A DNA stretch of 64,000 nucleotides from Candidatus Iainarchaeum sp. (GTDB lineage: Archaea; Iainarchaeota; Iainarchaeia; Iainarchaeales; SKW153). Of this stretch, positions 1-7,515 are shown one piece after another (position 1 is the first letter of the stretch; every line of letters starts with the position of its first letter). The stretch covers positions 250,144 through 314,143 of the forward strand of contig JAOAJD010000001.1 of the NCBI GenBank assembly GCA_026414365.1. Direction: 5' to 3'. Under the pieces are notes generated by a model. That model was not told the origin of the DNA and made no database searches. It saw only the letters and a program-made list of their open reading frames with translations. The position numbers were made by a program, and so were the translations under genes.

Positions 1-1037
1 AGCTCTGCTGTATCTTCTATAGAAATTATTCTCTCATAACTTGGAATAAAAGAAGATAAAACATTTAATAGAGTTGTTTTACCTGAGCCTGTACCGCCAG
101 CAATTAGTATGTTTGCAGGTTTAACTTTTAAACCTTCTACACATAGCCATAAAAAAGCTGCAAGTTCTGTAGAAAGAGTATTAAAATCTATTAGATCAAT
201 CACAGAAAAAGGATCCTCTTTGAATTTTCTTATTGTTAAAGTAGATGAATCTACAGAAGCTGGTGGTATTGTAGCATTTACTCTGCTTCCATCAGCTAGT
301 CTGGCATCAAGTAACGGCGAGGATAAATCAACTCTCCTACCAACAGAAGCTGCAATCCTGTTTATCAAATCTTGTATTTCTTTTTCAGTGAAGAAGACAA
401 CATTAGTTAACATCATTTCATACTTCCTATGGAAAACATATACTGGTTTTTTTGCCCCTATTACCATTATTTCTTCCAGATTATCATCTCTGACTAAAGG
501 ATCTATTAAACCATAACCAACCATCTCTCTAACTACAGCATCTGCATAAAAGTCCCACTTTGTTGGAGGAACTTTAAGCTCAGTTGATTCTTTTAGTATC
601 TCAATAACTTTTTTATAGTAAGTTGTTCTCCTCTCCCTTTCGTCTCTTATTCTATATGGTGATATAGTTACTAATCTTGTAACTATTTCTTTAATTGTGT
701 TTATCGTTGCTCTCTCTGCTGCCGATGGTCTGGGTACTGGAACGGTGTAAAGAAGAAGAGATTCTCCTTCTAACTTGTATATTTTCGTGTTACCGTAAGA
801 ATCTATTAAAACCTTCTTGATTTTTTCTAAATCATTGGTAAACTTCTCTTCTTCAGCTCCATAAAAGATAGCTTCTTCTTTTTGTTCATCGCTAAATTTT
901 TTCTCTTCAGCAAAGATATTTTCATCAGCTTTCTCTTTAGAAGAATCTTCTTCTTTCTTAACTTCTTGACCTTTGGCTATTTCTTGCTCCTTAGTTTCTT
1001 TTACTTTTTTCATCAAATCTTTTAAATACTCTGGCAT
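1..1037 (-). CDS. Type II/IV secretion system ATPase (archaeal pilus/archaellum type), truncated at window edge
   Basis: Cytoplasmic hexameric ATPase of the GspE/FlaI/TadA family that would power assembly of type IV pilus-like filaments. Read leftward from ATG at 1037 (MPEYLKDLMKKV) the frame stays open to base 1. A Glu/Lys-rich N-terminus of about 60 residues precedes the family N-domain, and a Walker A motif GGTGSGKTTLLN lies near residue 312. The Walker B and C-terminal part lie outside the window. A TATA-like box at 1061-1072 is about 25-30 nt upstream of the start, fitting a leaderless message. Pilins near 17 kb and a prepilin peptidase near 39.8 kb are plausible partners. Which filament it drives cannot be told from the sequence. 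Confidence 0.88.
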   Translation of the reverse strand, partial: MPEYLKDLMKKVKETKEQEIAKGQEVKKEEDSSKEKADENIFAEEKKFSDEQKEEAIFYGAEEEKFTNDLEKIKKVLIDSYGNTKIYKLEGESLLLYTVPVPRPSAAERATINTIKEIVTRLVTISPYRIRDERERRTTYYKKVIEILKESTELKVPPTKWDFYADAVVREMVGYGLIDPLVRDDNLEEIMVIGAKKPVYVFHRKYEMMLTNVVFFTEKEIQDLINRIAASVGRRVDLSSPLLDARLADGSRVNATIPPASVDSSTLTIRKFKEDPFSVIDLIDFNTLSTELAAFLWLCVEGLKVKPANILIAGGTGSGKTTLLNVLSSFIPSYERIISIEDTAE

Positions 1038-1060
1038 TTCATTAACTTAATAGTTTATTA

Positions 1061-1072
1061 GTATATATAAAT
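1061..1072 (-). promoter_or_regulatory. TATA box of the secretion ATPase gene
   Basis: On the minus strand the sequence reads ATTTATATATAC, a good archaeal box A, 25-35 nt before the ATG at 1037. The spacing predicts transcription starting at or next to the start codon (leaderless). Confidence 0.5.
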
Positions 1073-1155
1073 CTTAATGTAAAATAAGAAAATGATTTAA
1101 GGAGTTATTTAGAAAATAGAAAAACAAAGAAACTTTTAATCACCAAATCTAAAGA

Positions 1156-2877
1156 TTATTTAAACTCTTGTATCTCTCCTTTTAATTTATTTATAAAATC
1201 TTCAAAAGGTAATTGTATTAATTTATTATTCTGCCTTATAGTTACTGTTTTATTCTCTAATTCCTTTTTACCAATTGCTATTATATAATTGAATTTTTGC
1301 AATTCTGCATCTCTTACTTTTGCAGCTACAGTTTCTTTTCTAAGATCTAATTCTACTCTAAAATAATTACTCAAAAGTTTATTATAGATATCTAAAGAAT
1401 AATCATAAAACTCTTCAGATATTGGAATTATCATTACTTGATTAGGACTTAACCACAAAGGAAATCTACCACCATAGTGCTCTATTAATATTCCTATAAA
1501 TCTCTCAATCGAACCAAATACAACTCTATGTATCATTACAGGAGTGTGAGGCTTATCATCTTTTCCAATGTAGAATAACTCAAAGTTAAGAGGCATAAGA
1601 AAATCGAGTTGTACTGTAGCACATTGCCAAGTTCTACCTAGAGAATCTCTTATGTGAAAATCAATCTTAGGTCCATAGAAAGCACCTTCTCCTTCATTTA
1701 TCTTATATTTTATGCCCAAACTGTCTAATGCTTTTTTAAGTGAAGAAGTTGCTTTCTCCCAAATTTCATCAGAACCCATTGAATTTTTTGGTCTTGTGCT
1801 AAGTTCTACGTGATAATCAAAATTAAACTTTTTGTAGACAAAATCTATTAGATCAATAACTCCTTTAACTTCTTGTTCTATTTGGTCTTCTGTACAAAAA
1901 ATATGAGCATCGTCTTGAGTAAACTTTCTAACTCTCAACAAACCATTTAAAACCCCGGATAATTCATGTCTGTGTACTGTTCCAACTTCGGCCATTCTCA
2001 AGGGCAACTCTTTATAAGATCTTCTTTTTGATTTATAAATCAAAATATGACCTGGGCAATTCATAGGCTTTATTGCATAATCCTCATTATCTATCTTAGT
2101 AAAATACATATTTTCTTTATAATGATCCCAATGTCCTGATTTTATCCAAAGTGTTTTTTTCAAAATGATTGGAGTTATAACTTCAACATAACCTCGTTTG
2201 AAATGTTCCCTTCTCCAAAATTCCATTAAAGAATTCCAAATAACCACTCCCTTTGGATGGAAGAAAGCAACTCCTGGAGCTTCTTCTTGCATACTAAAAA
2301 GATCCAGTTCTTTCCCTAACTTAATATGATTTCTTTTTTTAGCTTCTTCAATTTTATTCAAATAATCATCAAGCATGTCTTTGCTTGGAAAGGTTATCCC
2401 ATAAATTCTTTGAAGCATCTTGTTTTTCTCATCTCCTCTCCAATAAGCTCCACTAACTTTCAATAACTTTATTGCCTTTATTTTTGAAGTATAATCGATG
2501 TGTGGACCTCTGCAAAGATCAATAAAATCACCTGTCTTATAAATAGAAATTTTTTCTTCACTGGGCAATTCTTTAATTAACTCTATCTTATAAGGATTAC
2601 TTTTAAACAATTCTAAGGCTTCTTCTCTTGTTATCTCTTTTCTTTCAAACCTATCATTTTTCTTTGCTAGTTCTTTCATTTTTTCTTCTATTTTTTCTAA
2701 ATCTTCAGGAGTAAAAGGTTTGTCTATATCAAAATCATAATAAAATCCTTCCTCAATTGGTGGCCCAATAGTTGGTTTTGCATTTGGAAATATCTTTAAA
2801 ACTGCAGATGCAAGTAAATGAGCACTTGAATGCCAAAATTTTTCTCTTTCTTCTTTGTTATTAAAATCTATCGTCAT
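1156..2877 (-). CDS. thrS: Threonyl-tRNA synthetase, bacterial type, lacking the TGS domain
   Basis: Charges tRNA-Thr in the cytoplasm. The protein (573 aa) opens directly with the bacterial/eukaryotic N2 editing domain (H16xxxH20 in HSSAHLL, and DLCRGPH near residue 120). The class II catalytic core follows, with MNCPGH, the motif 2 region around RHELSG, and motif 3 near VFGSIERF, then a C-terminal anticodon-binding domain from about residue 470. Bacterial ThrRS is usually about 640 aa with an N-terminal TGS domain, which is absent here. Most euryarchaeal and crenarchaeal enzymes instead carry an unrelated DTD-like editing domain, so this is the bacterial architecture in an archaeal context. 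Monocistronic, with NreA divergent on the other side. Confidence 0.95.
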   Translation of the reverse strand: MTIDFNNKEEREKFWHSSAHLLASAVLKIFPNAKPTIGPPIEEGFYYDFDIDKPFTPEDLEKIEEKMKELAKKNDRFERKEITREEALELFKSNPYKIELIKELPSEEKISIYKTGDFIDLCRGPHIDYTSKIKAIKLLKVSGAYWRGDEKNKMLQRIYGITFPSKDMLDDYLNKIEEAKKRNHIKLGKELDLFSMQEEAPGVAFFHPKGVVIWNSLMEFWRREHFKRGYVEVITPIILKKTLWIKSGHWDHYKENMYFTKIDNEDYAIKPMNCPGHILIYKSKRRSYKELPLRMAEVGTVHRHELSGVLNGLLRVRKFTQDDAHIFCTEDQIEQEVKGVIDLIDFVYKKFNFDYHVELSTRPKNSMGSDEIWEKATSSLKKALDSLGIKYKINEGEGAFYGPKIDFHIRDSLGRTWQCATVQLDFLMPLNFELFYIGKDDKPHTPVMIHRVVFGSIERFIGILIEHYGGRFPLWLSPNQVMIIPISEEFYDYSLDIYNKLLSNYFRVELDLRKETVAAKVRDAELQKFNYIIAIGKKELENKTVTIRQNNKLIQLPFEDFINKLKGEIQEFK

Positions 2878-2984
2878 AAGGAAATATTACACTAATAATA
2901 AATAAATAATATTGGTTCAATTTGACTCCTGACTAAAAAAACAAAAAAGAATAAATTCAAAAAATGAAAAAATAAAAAATAATT

Positions 2985-4214
2985 ATGGAAAGAGGACTTT
3001 GTGTAAAGTGTAAGGGCAGGTTGTTTTGTGGTTTGCATAAATGTCCCCTTCTTGAAAAGAAAAAAAACTATTTAAAAATAAAAGAAAGATTGAAAGATGA
3101 ATTTATTGCATACACCCCTCCTTCCATCTTTATAACTTGGAAGAAATATCCAAAAGTTGACGTAGCCCCATTGGCCTCCTTTGATAATAGCAAAAAGGTT
3201 TCATTTTATGATATGCCAGAAAACTGGTTTGGATTGGATGCAAACAAGATTATTTCTTTTAGAGAATCTTTGATAATGCCTTACAAAAGTTTTGAAAAAG
3301 AAGATGCAGCAGAACCAAGTTATGAACTTTTAGAAATACAAGAATCTGCAATGACTATTGGTTCATTGATGAGTGAGTATGAAATAAAAGAAAAACCTAA
3401 GTTAGAAGTAAGTTTCTCAGAATACTATGCTCCTGTAGGTCCTAAAGCAGAAATGAAAAGATTTGATTTATTAGAAAACCCAAAAATTCCTAGGAAAGTT
3501 GATTATCTAAATTCTGACACTGATGCAAAAGCAAGTGATGCAATATATGAATTATATAACTCTGGATTTCAAGTAAGTTATTTATCCAAAATACTAAGTA
3601 TTGGTACATTAGGAATTGAAAGAAAAAGAAAGTTAGTTCCAACAAGATGGGCAATTACCGCAGTTGACTCTACCTTGGCAGACAAATTAATTGAAGAGAA
3701 AATTAAAAACTATAATAAGATAGATTGTTATAAAATTTTTCATTCAGAGTATTTAGAAAATACTTTCTATATCTTACTTATGCCATACGAATGGTCTTTT
3801 GAACAATTAGAAGCATGGAAAGCAGGATCTTTCTGGAATAGATCGAATGAAGAAGTAGAGATAATCTCAGATTATGAATTATATGAAGGAAGAAAAGAAT
3901 ACGCAGCTAATGTTTCAGGTGCATACTATGCAGCAAAACTTGCAGTAGCAGAATATTTGGTAAAAGAAAAGATACAGGCTTCTGTTATTGTGTTTAGAGA
4001 AATAAGTGATAAATATCAAATACCTCTGGGAGTTTGGCAAATAAGAGAAAATGTGAGAAATGCCATGAAAAACAAATACGTAGAATTTAATAATTTAGAT
4101 GATGCGCTTTTGCATCTCAGCAAGAGATTATCTGTTAACATATCTGCTTATACAAAAAAATCTGTTCTTATCGACAAAATAAAAAAGCAAAAAAGGATAA
4201 TTGATTTTTTTTAA
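2985..4214 (+). CDS. nreA: NreA-family DNA repair protein
   Basis: Archaeal DNA repair protein of the NreA family (409 aa). A zinc-binding Cys cluster (C6, C9, C15, C20) sits at the extreme N-terminus. The C-terminus ends in QKRIIDFF (Q402, I405, F408, F409), a clear PCNA-interacting PIP box, which is characteristic of the family and predicts recruitment by the sliding clamp. The start is the only ATG before the Cys cluster, and the A-rich 5' flank has no strong Shine-Dalgarno. It stands alone between ThrRS and a transglutaminase-like gene. Confidence 0.88.
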   Translation: MERGLCVKCKGRLFCGLHKCPLLEKKKNYLKIKERLKDEFIAYTPPSIFITWKKYPKVDVAPLASFDNSKKVSFYDMPENWFGLDANKIISFRESLIMPYKSFEKEDAAEPSYELLEIQESAMTIGSLMSEYEIKEKPKLEVSFSEYYAPVGPKAEMKRFDLLENPKIPRKVDYLNSDTDAKASDAIYELYNSGFQVSYLSKILSIGTLGIERKRKLVPTRWAITAVDSTLADKLIEEKIKNYNKIDCYKIFHSEYLENTFYILLMPYEWSFEQLEAWKAGSFWNRSNEEVEIISDYELYEGRKEYAANVSGAYYAAKLAVAEYLVKEKIQASVIVFREISDKYQIPLGVWQIRENVRNAMKNKYVEFNNLDDALLHLSKRLSVNISAYTKKSVLIDKIKKQKRIIDFF

Positions 4215-4270
4215 TAAAGGTTCGATAAATTTAAATAAATACAAAATTTTCTTTTATTAAGAGATGAGAA

Positions 4271-6169
4271 ATGAAAAATAAAATAAGATTGTTGTCGAAA
4301 GTTTTACTTGTTTTTATTCTTTTTACTTTCATTCAACAAAATTGCTTTTGCTTGGACACATATATTGAAAATATTAAATCATTAGATGTAAACGTAACAC
4401 AAAGAATTATAGGAAAGATATCTGGAGAAGTTAGTAGAGGTGATGAAATAGAAATAAAAATAGGTACTTTTAAAGAAAATGAAAATCAAATAGTTCTAAA
4501 AAGAGAAGCACTAATGAGTATAAAAGGAAAAACAGTTTATGGAATTTTCGAAGAAGATAAGAATGAAAATGTTTTTGCAGTATTTAAAATTAAAAATCTT
4601 GAAGAATTCGGAACTGGAGATTTTAATATAGAAATAAAGTCTCGTGTAGTTAGAACGGCTGCCTACAAATTTGATGAAGATATTTCTATTGATCAAATAG
4701 AAAAAATTGAAGAGTTTTTAGAACCAACAAACTATATAGAAAGTGATGATCCTGACTTAAAAGTTAAGACAGAAATCGAATTTAAAAGTGAAAGTTTTTT
4801 GGATACTTTAGTTGATGTAGTCAGTTGGGTAAATAAAAACATCGAATATGACAAAAATAATTATGTTTATATTACAAATTCTGCAAGAAAAACATATATA
4901 GAAAGAAAAGGGGTTTGTGACGAATTTTCTTTACTAACTGCAGCTTTCTTGAGAATTAAGAAAATTCCAACAAAATATGTTGTTGGAGTAACTACAGACA
5001 TGAATTCTTCTGGAAATCATGCCTGGTTAAAAGCCTATGGGAATAGATGGTATTATTTAGATCCTACATATAATCAAGTAATATTTCTAGACGCCGGGCA
5101 TTTAGAGATTAGTGAAGCAGAAGATCCATCTAAAATAAAAGACTTTATTGTTAAAACAAAAACAAAGTATAAAATCGATATCTATGTGAAACATGAAGAT
5201 CCTGAAGTACAAATAAATTCTTATGAGAAGTTTAGCAAAATGGTAAATTTTGTTATAGGTGCGTCTACTAGACCCAAAAAATGGGAAGATGCAAAGATAT
5301 CAGTAATAGTAAAAAATATATCAAATGAAAATATAGTAATTCCATTTACTTTTTTAATACATGAAGATTTTGAAATAAAAGATAATTTTAAAAAAAATGT
5401 TTGGTTGAAAGAAAACGAAGAAAAGACAGTCGAATGGTTGATTAAAAATACTGTCGAAATAATTTTACCTTTAAACTATTTATATAAATACAAATATTTT
5501 GTGGTGACACCGGATCAAAATCAAGCAGGAATAATTGAAATTTTGCCAGGCCCTAAAGAAGAATATATAAGAATAAAAGACGTGTCTACAATAACTGACT
5601 ACGATCAAAATGTTGTTTCTATTTATCTCAAATATGAGAACACTTTTGATGCAGTCAAAAAAGCAACAATAGAAGTATATTTCAACTTTAAATTGACCAA
5701 AAAAGAAGATATTGAACTTTTACCTGACTACAATTATATAAAGATTGAAATAAACAATCCACCAAATAAATATTTTGGATTCTATGAAATTTATATAACT
5801 TATGAAAACGAAAAAGAGAAATACTCTTTTTACCTATGGCCGAAACTACCTAGAATAAAAGAATTTATTCTACCAACAATAGAAATGCCGGATATAGAAG
5901 ATGGTAACACATACTCTGATAATAACGAACAAATAACAGATGAAAATTATATTAATGATAAAAACGATGATGAAACAGATATTTTAAATGAAAAAAATAA
6001 TAATACAGAAACTTATGAAGAAGTAGAAGATAGTTATGAAGATACTTCTAATAAAGAAAATGGTGATGAATTAATCACAAGATATTTTATTTATTCGATA
6101 TTTATTATATCAACAATCCTATTTTTGGCAGCAATAGCTTTCTTAGTTTTAAAAAGAGTGAATTATTAA
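4271..6169 (+). CDS. Membrane-anchored transglutaminase-like protein
   Basis: Predicted exported protein (632 aa). It has an N-terminal signal peptide (hydrophobic residues about 8-28) and a beta-rich region. A transglutaminase-like/papain-fold domain around residues 180-275 carries the triad: Cys in GVCDEFS, His in GNHAW, Asp in LDPTYN. Further beta-sandwich-like repeats follow, then an Asp/Glu/Asn-rich linker and one C-terminal membrane helix with a short basic tail. This layout suggests an enzyme or binding module displayed outside the membrane. Family members act as peptidases, transglutaminases or non-enzymatic binders, so the reaction is unknown. It follows nreA by 56 nt. Confidence 0.75.
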   Translation: MKNKIRLLSKVLLVFILFTFIQQNCFCLDTYIENIKSLDVNVTQRIIGKISGEVSRGDEIEIKIGTFKENENQIVLKREALMSIKGKTVYGIFEEDKNENVFAVFKIKNLEEFGTGDFNIEIKSRVVRTAAYKFDEDISIDQIEKIEEFLEPTNYIESDDPDLKVKTEIEFKSESFLDTLVDVVSWVNKNIEYDKNNYVYITNSARKTYIERKGVCDEFSLLTAAFLRIKKIPTKYVVGVTTDMNSSGNHAWLKAYGNRWYYLDPTYNQVIFLDAGHLEISEAEDPSKIKDFIVKTKTKYKIDIYVKHEDPEVQINSYEKFSKMVNFVIGASTRPKKWEDAKISVIVKNISNENIVIPFTFLIHEDFEIKDNFKKNVWLKENEEKTVEWLIKNTVEIILPLNYLYKYKYFVVTPDQNQAGIIEILPGPKEEYIRIKDVSTITDYDQNVVSIYLKYENTFDAVKKATIEVYFNFKLTKKEDIELLPDYNYIKIEINNPPNKYFGFYEIYITYENEKEKYSFYLWPKLPRIKEFILPTIEMPDIEDGNTYSDNNEQITDENYINDKNDDETDILNEKNNNTETYEEVEDSYEDTSNKENGDELITRYFIYSIFIISTILFLAAIAFLVLKRVNY

Positions 6170-6214
6170 AAACAATAGTTACAAATAATTTATTTAATTA
6201 TATAAAAACTATTT

Positions 6215-6312
6215 GCGATCGTAGTCTAGTGGTTAGGATAGGGCCTTGCCAATTTATAAACAAAATTAAAAAGCAAAAAGGCTCTGACCCGGGTTCGAAT
6301 CCCGGCGATCGC
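6215..6312 (+). tRNA. tRNA-Gly(GCC) with a 27-nt intron at 37/38
   Basis: Acceptor stem GCGATCG/CGATCGC, D-arm with GTCTAGTGGTTAGGAT, anticodon stem GGGCC/GGCTC with anticodon GCC (6248-6250), T-arm CCGGG-TTCGAAT-CCCGG. An intron at 6252-6278 separates positions 37 and 38. The junctions form a textbook bulge-helix-bulge: TTGC (6246-6249) pairs with GCAA (6273-6276), flanked by 3-nt bulges. CCA is not encoded. Confidence 0.93.
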
Positions 6313-6404
6313 ACTAATACTTCATTTTTCATTTTAAATTATTACTAAAAAAGTTCAGTCAAAAAACTAATTTATTAAAATTTAAAAACAAGAAATTTAA
6401 ATAT

Positions 6405-6477
6405 GGGCCTGTAGGCTAGCCAGGATAGACCATCCGGCTTCGGACCGGATTGCGTGGGTTCGAATCCCACCAGGCTC
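6405..6477 (+). tRNA. tRNA-Arg(TCG), no intron
   Basis: Acceptor GGGCCTG/CAGGCTC (one G-T pair), anticodon stem TCCGG/CCGGA around loop CTTCGGA, giving anticodon TCG. T-arm GTGGG-TTCGAAT-CCCAC. Discriminator A at 6478; no encoded CCA. TATA-like AT-rich sequence lies about 25 nt upstream. Confidence 0.93.
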
Positions 6478-6579
6478 ATCAACTTAGGAGTTAATCTTTT
6501 TAATTCTTTTCTAACAAAAGGCTATTTTATAGGCTTGATTACCAAACTTGACCTATATTCAACTAAAAAAGGTGTGTAA

Positions 6580-6735
6580 ATGAAAACTTGTATCAGTTGT
6601 AAAAAAGAGATTACAAAAGAATATGTTGAGTTCAAATGCCCTTCATGTAACAAACACAAGATAATAAGATGTTTACACTGTAAAAAAACATCAAAGGAGT
6701 ATAGCTGTCCAGAATGTGGATTTTCTGGACCATAG
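6580..6735 (+). CDS. Small Zn-ribbon RNA-binding protein (COG2888-like)
   Basis: A 51-residue protein with four CxxC knuckles (CISC, CPSC, CLHC, CPEC), the pattern of the archaeal HVO_2753/COG2888 small zinc-finger family, predicted to function in translation. The ATG at 6580 is preceded by GGTG at 6571. It lies 27 nt before aEF1-beta. In archaea this family commonly sits next to EF1-beta, which supports both assignments. Zinc binding is inferred from the Cys pattern. Confidence 0.85.
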   Translation: MKTCISCKKEITKEYVEFKCPSCNKHKIIRCLHCKKTSKEYSCPECGFSGP

Positions 6736-6762
6736 GAATTGAGATAAATTAAAGGTGTGATT

Positions 6763-7023
6763 GTGGGAAGTACTATCCTAATATATAAAATAAAACCAAA
6801 AGAAGATTTTGATACAAAAAAAGTTATGGAAGATTTAAAAAAAATACAAAAAGGTAGATGCACTGATGCAAAAGAGATCCCAATTGGGTTTGGAATAAAA
6901 ATAGTAAAGGCAGTAGTAATGGTGCCTGAAAAGCAAGAGAACATAATAAATGAAGTTACTGAAGAAATAATGAAGATAAATTCTGTTGAAGAAGCAGAGA
7001 TAGAAGGAATGACATTGGCATAA
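6763..7023 (+). CDS. ef1b: Elongation factor 1-beta (aEF1B nucleotide exchange factor)
   Basis: Promotes GDP/GTP exchange on EF1-alpha during translation. The 86-residue product has the small ferredoxin-like fold expected of the archaeal protein, with the conserved central IGFGIKIVKAVVMVPE stretch and a closing VEEAEIEGMTL segment. I chose GTG at 6763 because GGTG at 6754-6757 makes a Shine-Dalgarno 5 nt upstream. GTG at 6757 would add two residues but overlap that signal. It is co-directional with the Zn-ribbon gene before it. Confidence 0.88.
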   Translation: MGSTILIYKIKPKEDFDTKKVMEDLKKIQKGRCTDAKEIPIGFGIKIVKAVVMVPEKQENIINEVTEEIMKINSVEEAEIEGMTLA

Positions 7024-7099
7024 CAATTAAATTGATTTTTAAATCTTTCTTAAGAAGGACTTATTTATTACCCCAATAAAACTTATTTTGAGTGATTTT

Positions 7100-7306
7100 A
7101 TGAAGAAACTAACCAGATTTGAAATTGCTAGACTGATAAGTGCTAGAGCACTACAATTAGCTTTAGGTGCTCCTTTGTTGATAAAAGCCGAAGAAAAAAC
7201 AACAATGTTAGACTTGGCAAAAAGGGAGTTTGAAGAAAAAGTAATTCCGCTTACAGTATTGAGAGAATACCCTAACGGAAAAGTAGAAAAAGTAGAGGTA
7301 TTTTGA
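7100..7306 (+). CDS. rpoK: DNA-directed RNA polymerase subunit K (Rpb6/omega homolog)
   Basis: Small RNA polymerase assembly subunit. The 68-residue product begins MKKLTRFEIARLISARALQL, the hallmark Rpb6/RpoK helix, and continues with GAPLLI and a short C-terminal strand, matching the usual 55-70 aa. ATG at 7100 is preceded by GTGAT at 7092-7096; an in-frame TTG at 7088 is less likely. It sits 14 nt upstream of the rps17e start, so the two are probably cotranscribed. Confidence 0.92.
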   Translation: MKKLTRFEIARLISARALQLALGAPLLIKAEEKTTMLDLAKREFEEKVIPLTVLREYPNGKVEKVEVF

Positions 7307-7320
7307 AGAGGTGTTCTAAG

Positions 7321-7515
7321 TTGGGAAAAGCTGTACCAAAAATAATAAAAACAAGAGCGTTGCAGCTAATCGAGTTATATAAAGATAAATTCACTACCGA
7401 TTTCTATAAAAACAAAGAATTTGTAAAAAGCCTAGAGCTACCTCTATCTAAGACAACAGTAAACAAAATAGTTGGTTATATAACAAGGGTAATGAAGAAG
7501 GCTTCTTCTCAATAA
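7321..7515 (+). CDS. rps17e: 30S ribosomal protein S17e
   Basis: Archaeal/eukaryotic-specific small-subunit protein. The core DKFTTDFYKNKEFVKSL followed by NKIVGYITRVMKK is diagnostic of S17e. TTG at 7321 gives GKAVPKIIKTRAL, the usual beginning, and has GAGGTG at 7309-7314 as Shine-Dalgarno. An in-frame TTG at 7303 overlapping the rpoK stop lacks one. The 3' end overlaps the convergent rad50 stop by 7 nt. Confidence 0.9.
   Translation: MGKAVPKIIKTRALQLIELYKDKFTTDFYKNKEFVKSLELPLSKTTVNKIVGYITRVMKKASSQ

Noticed and set aside
109-516. 135-codon plus-strand frame at the left edge
   Set aside because: Lies antisense to the secretion ATPase, whose Walker A and family motifs occupy this DNA on the minus strand.
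6522-6944. 140-codon minus-strand frame
   Set aside because: Antisense to the Zn-ribbon and aEF1-beta genes, both with clear motifs and ribosome-binding sites.
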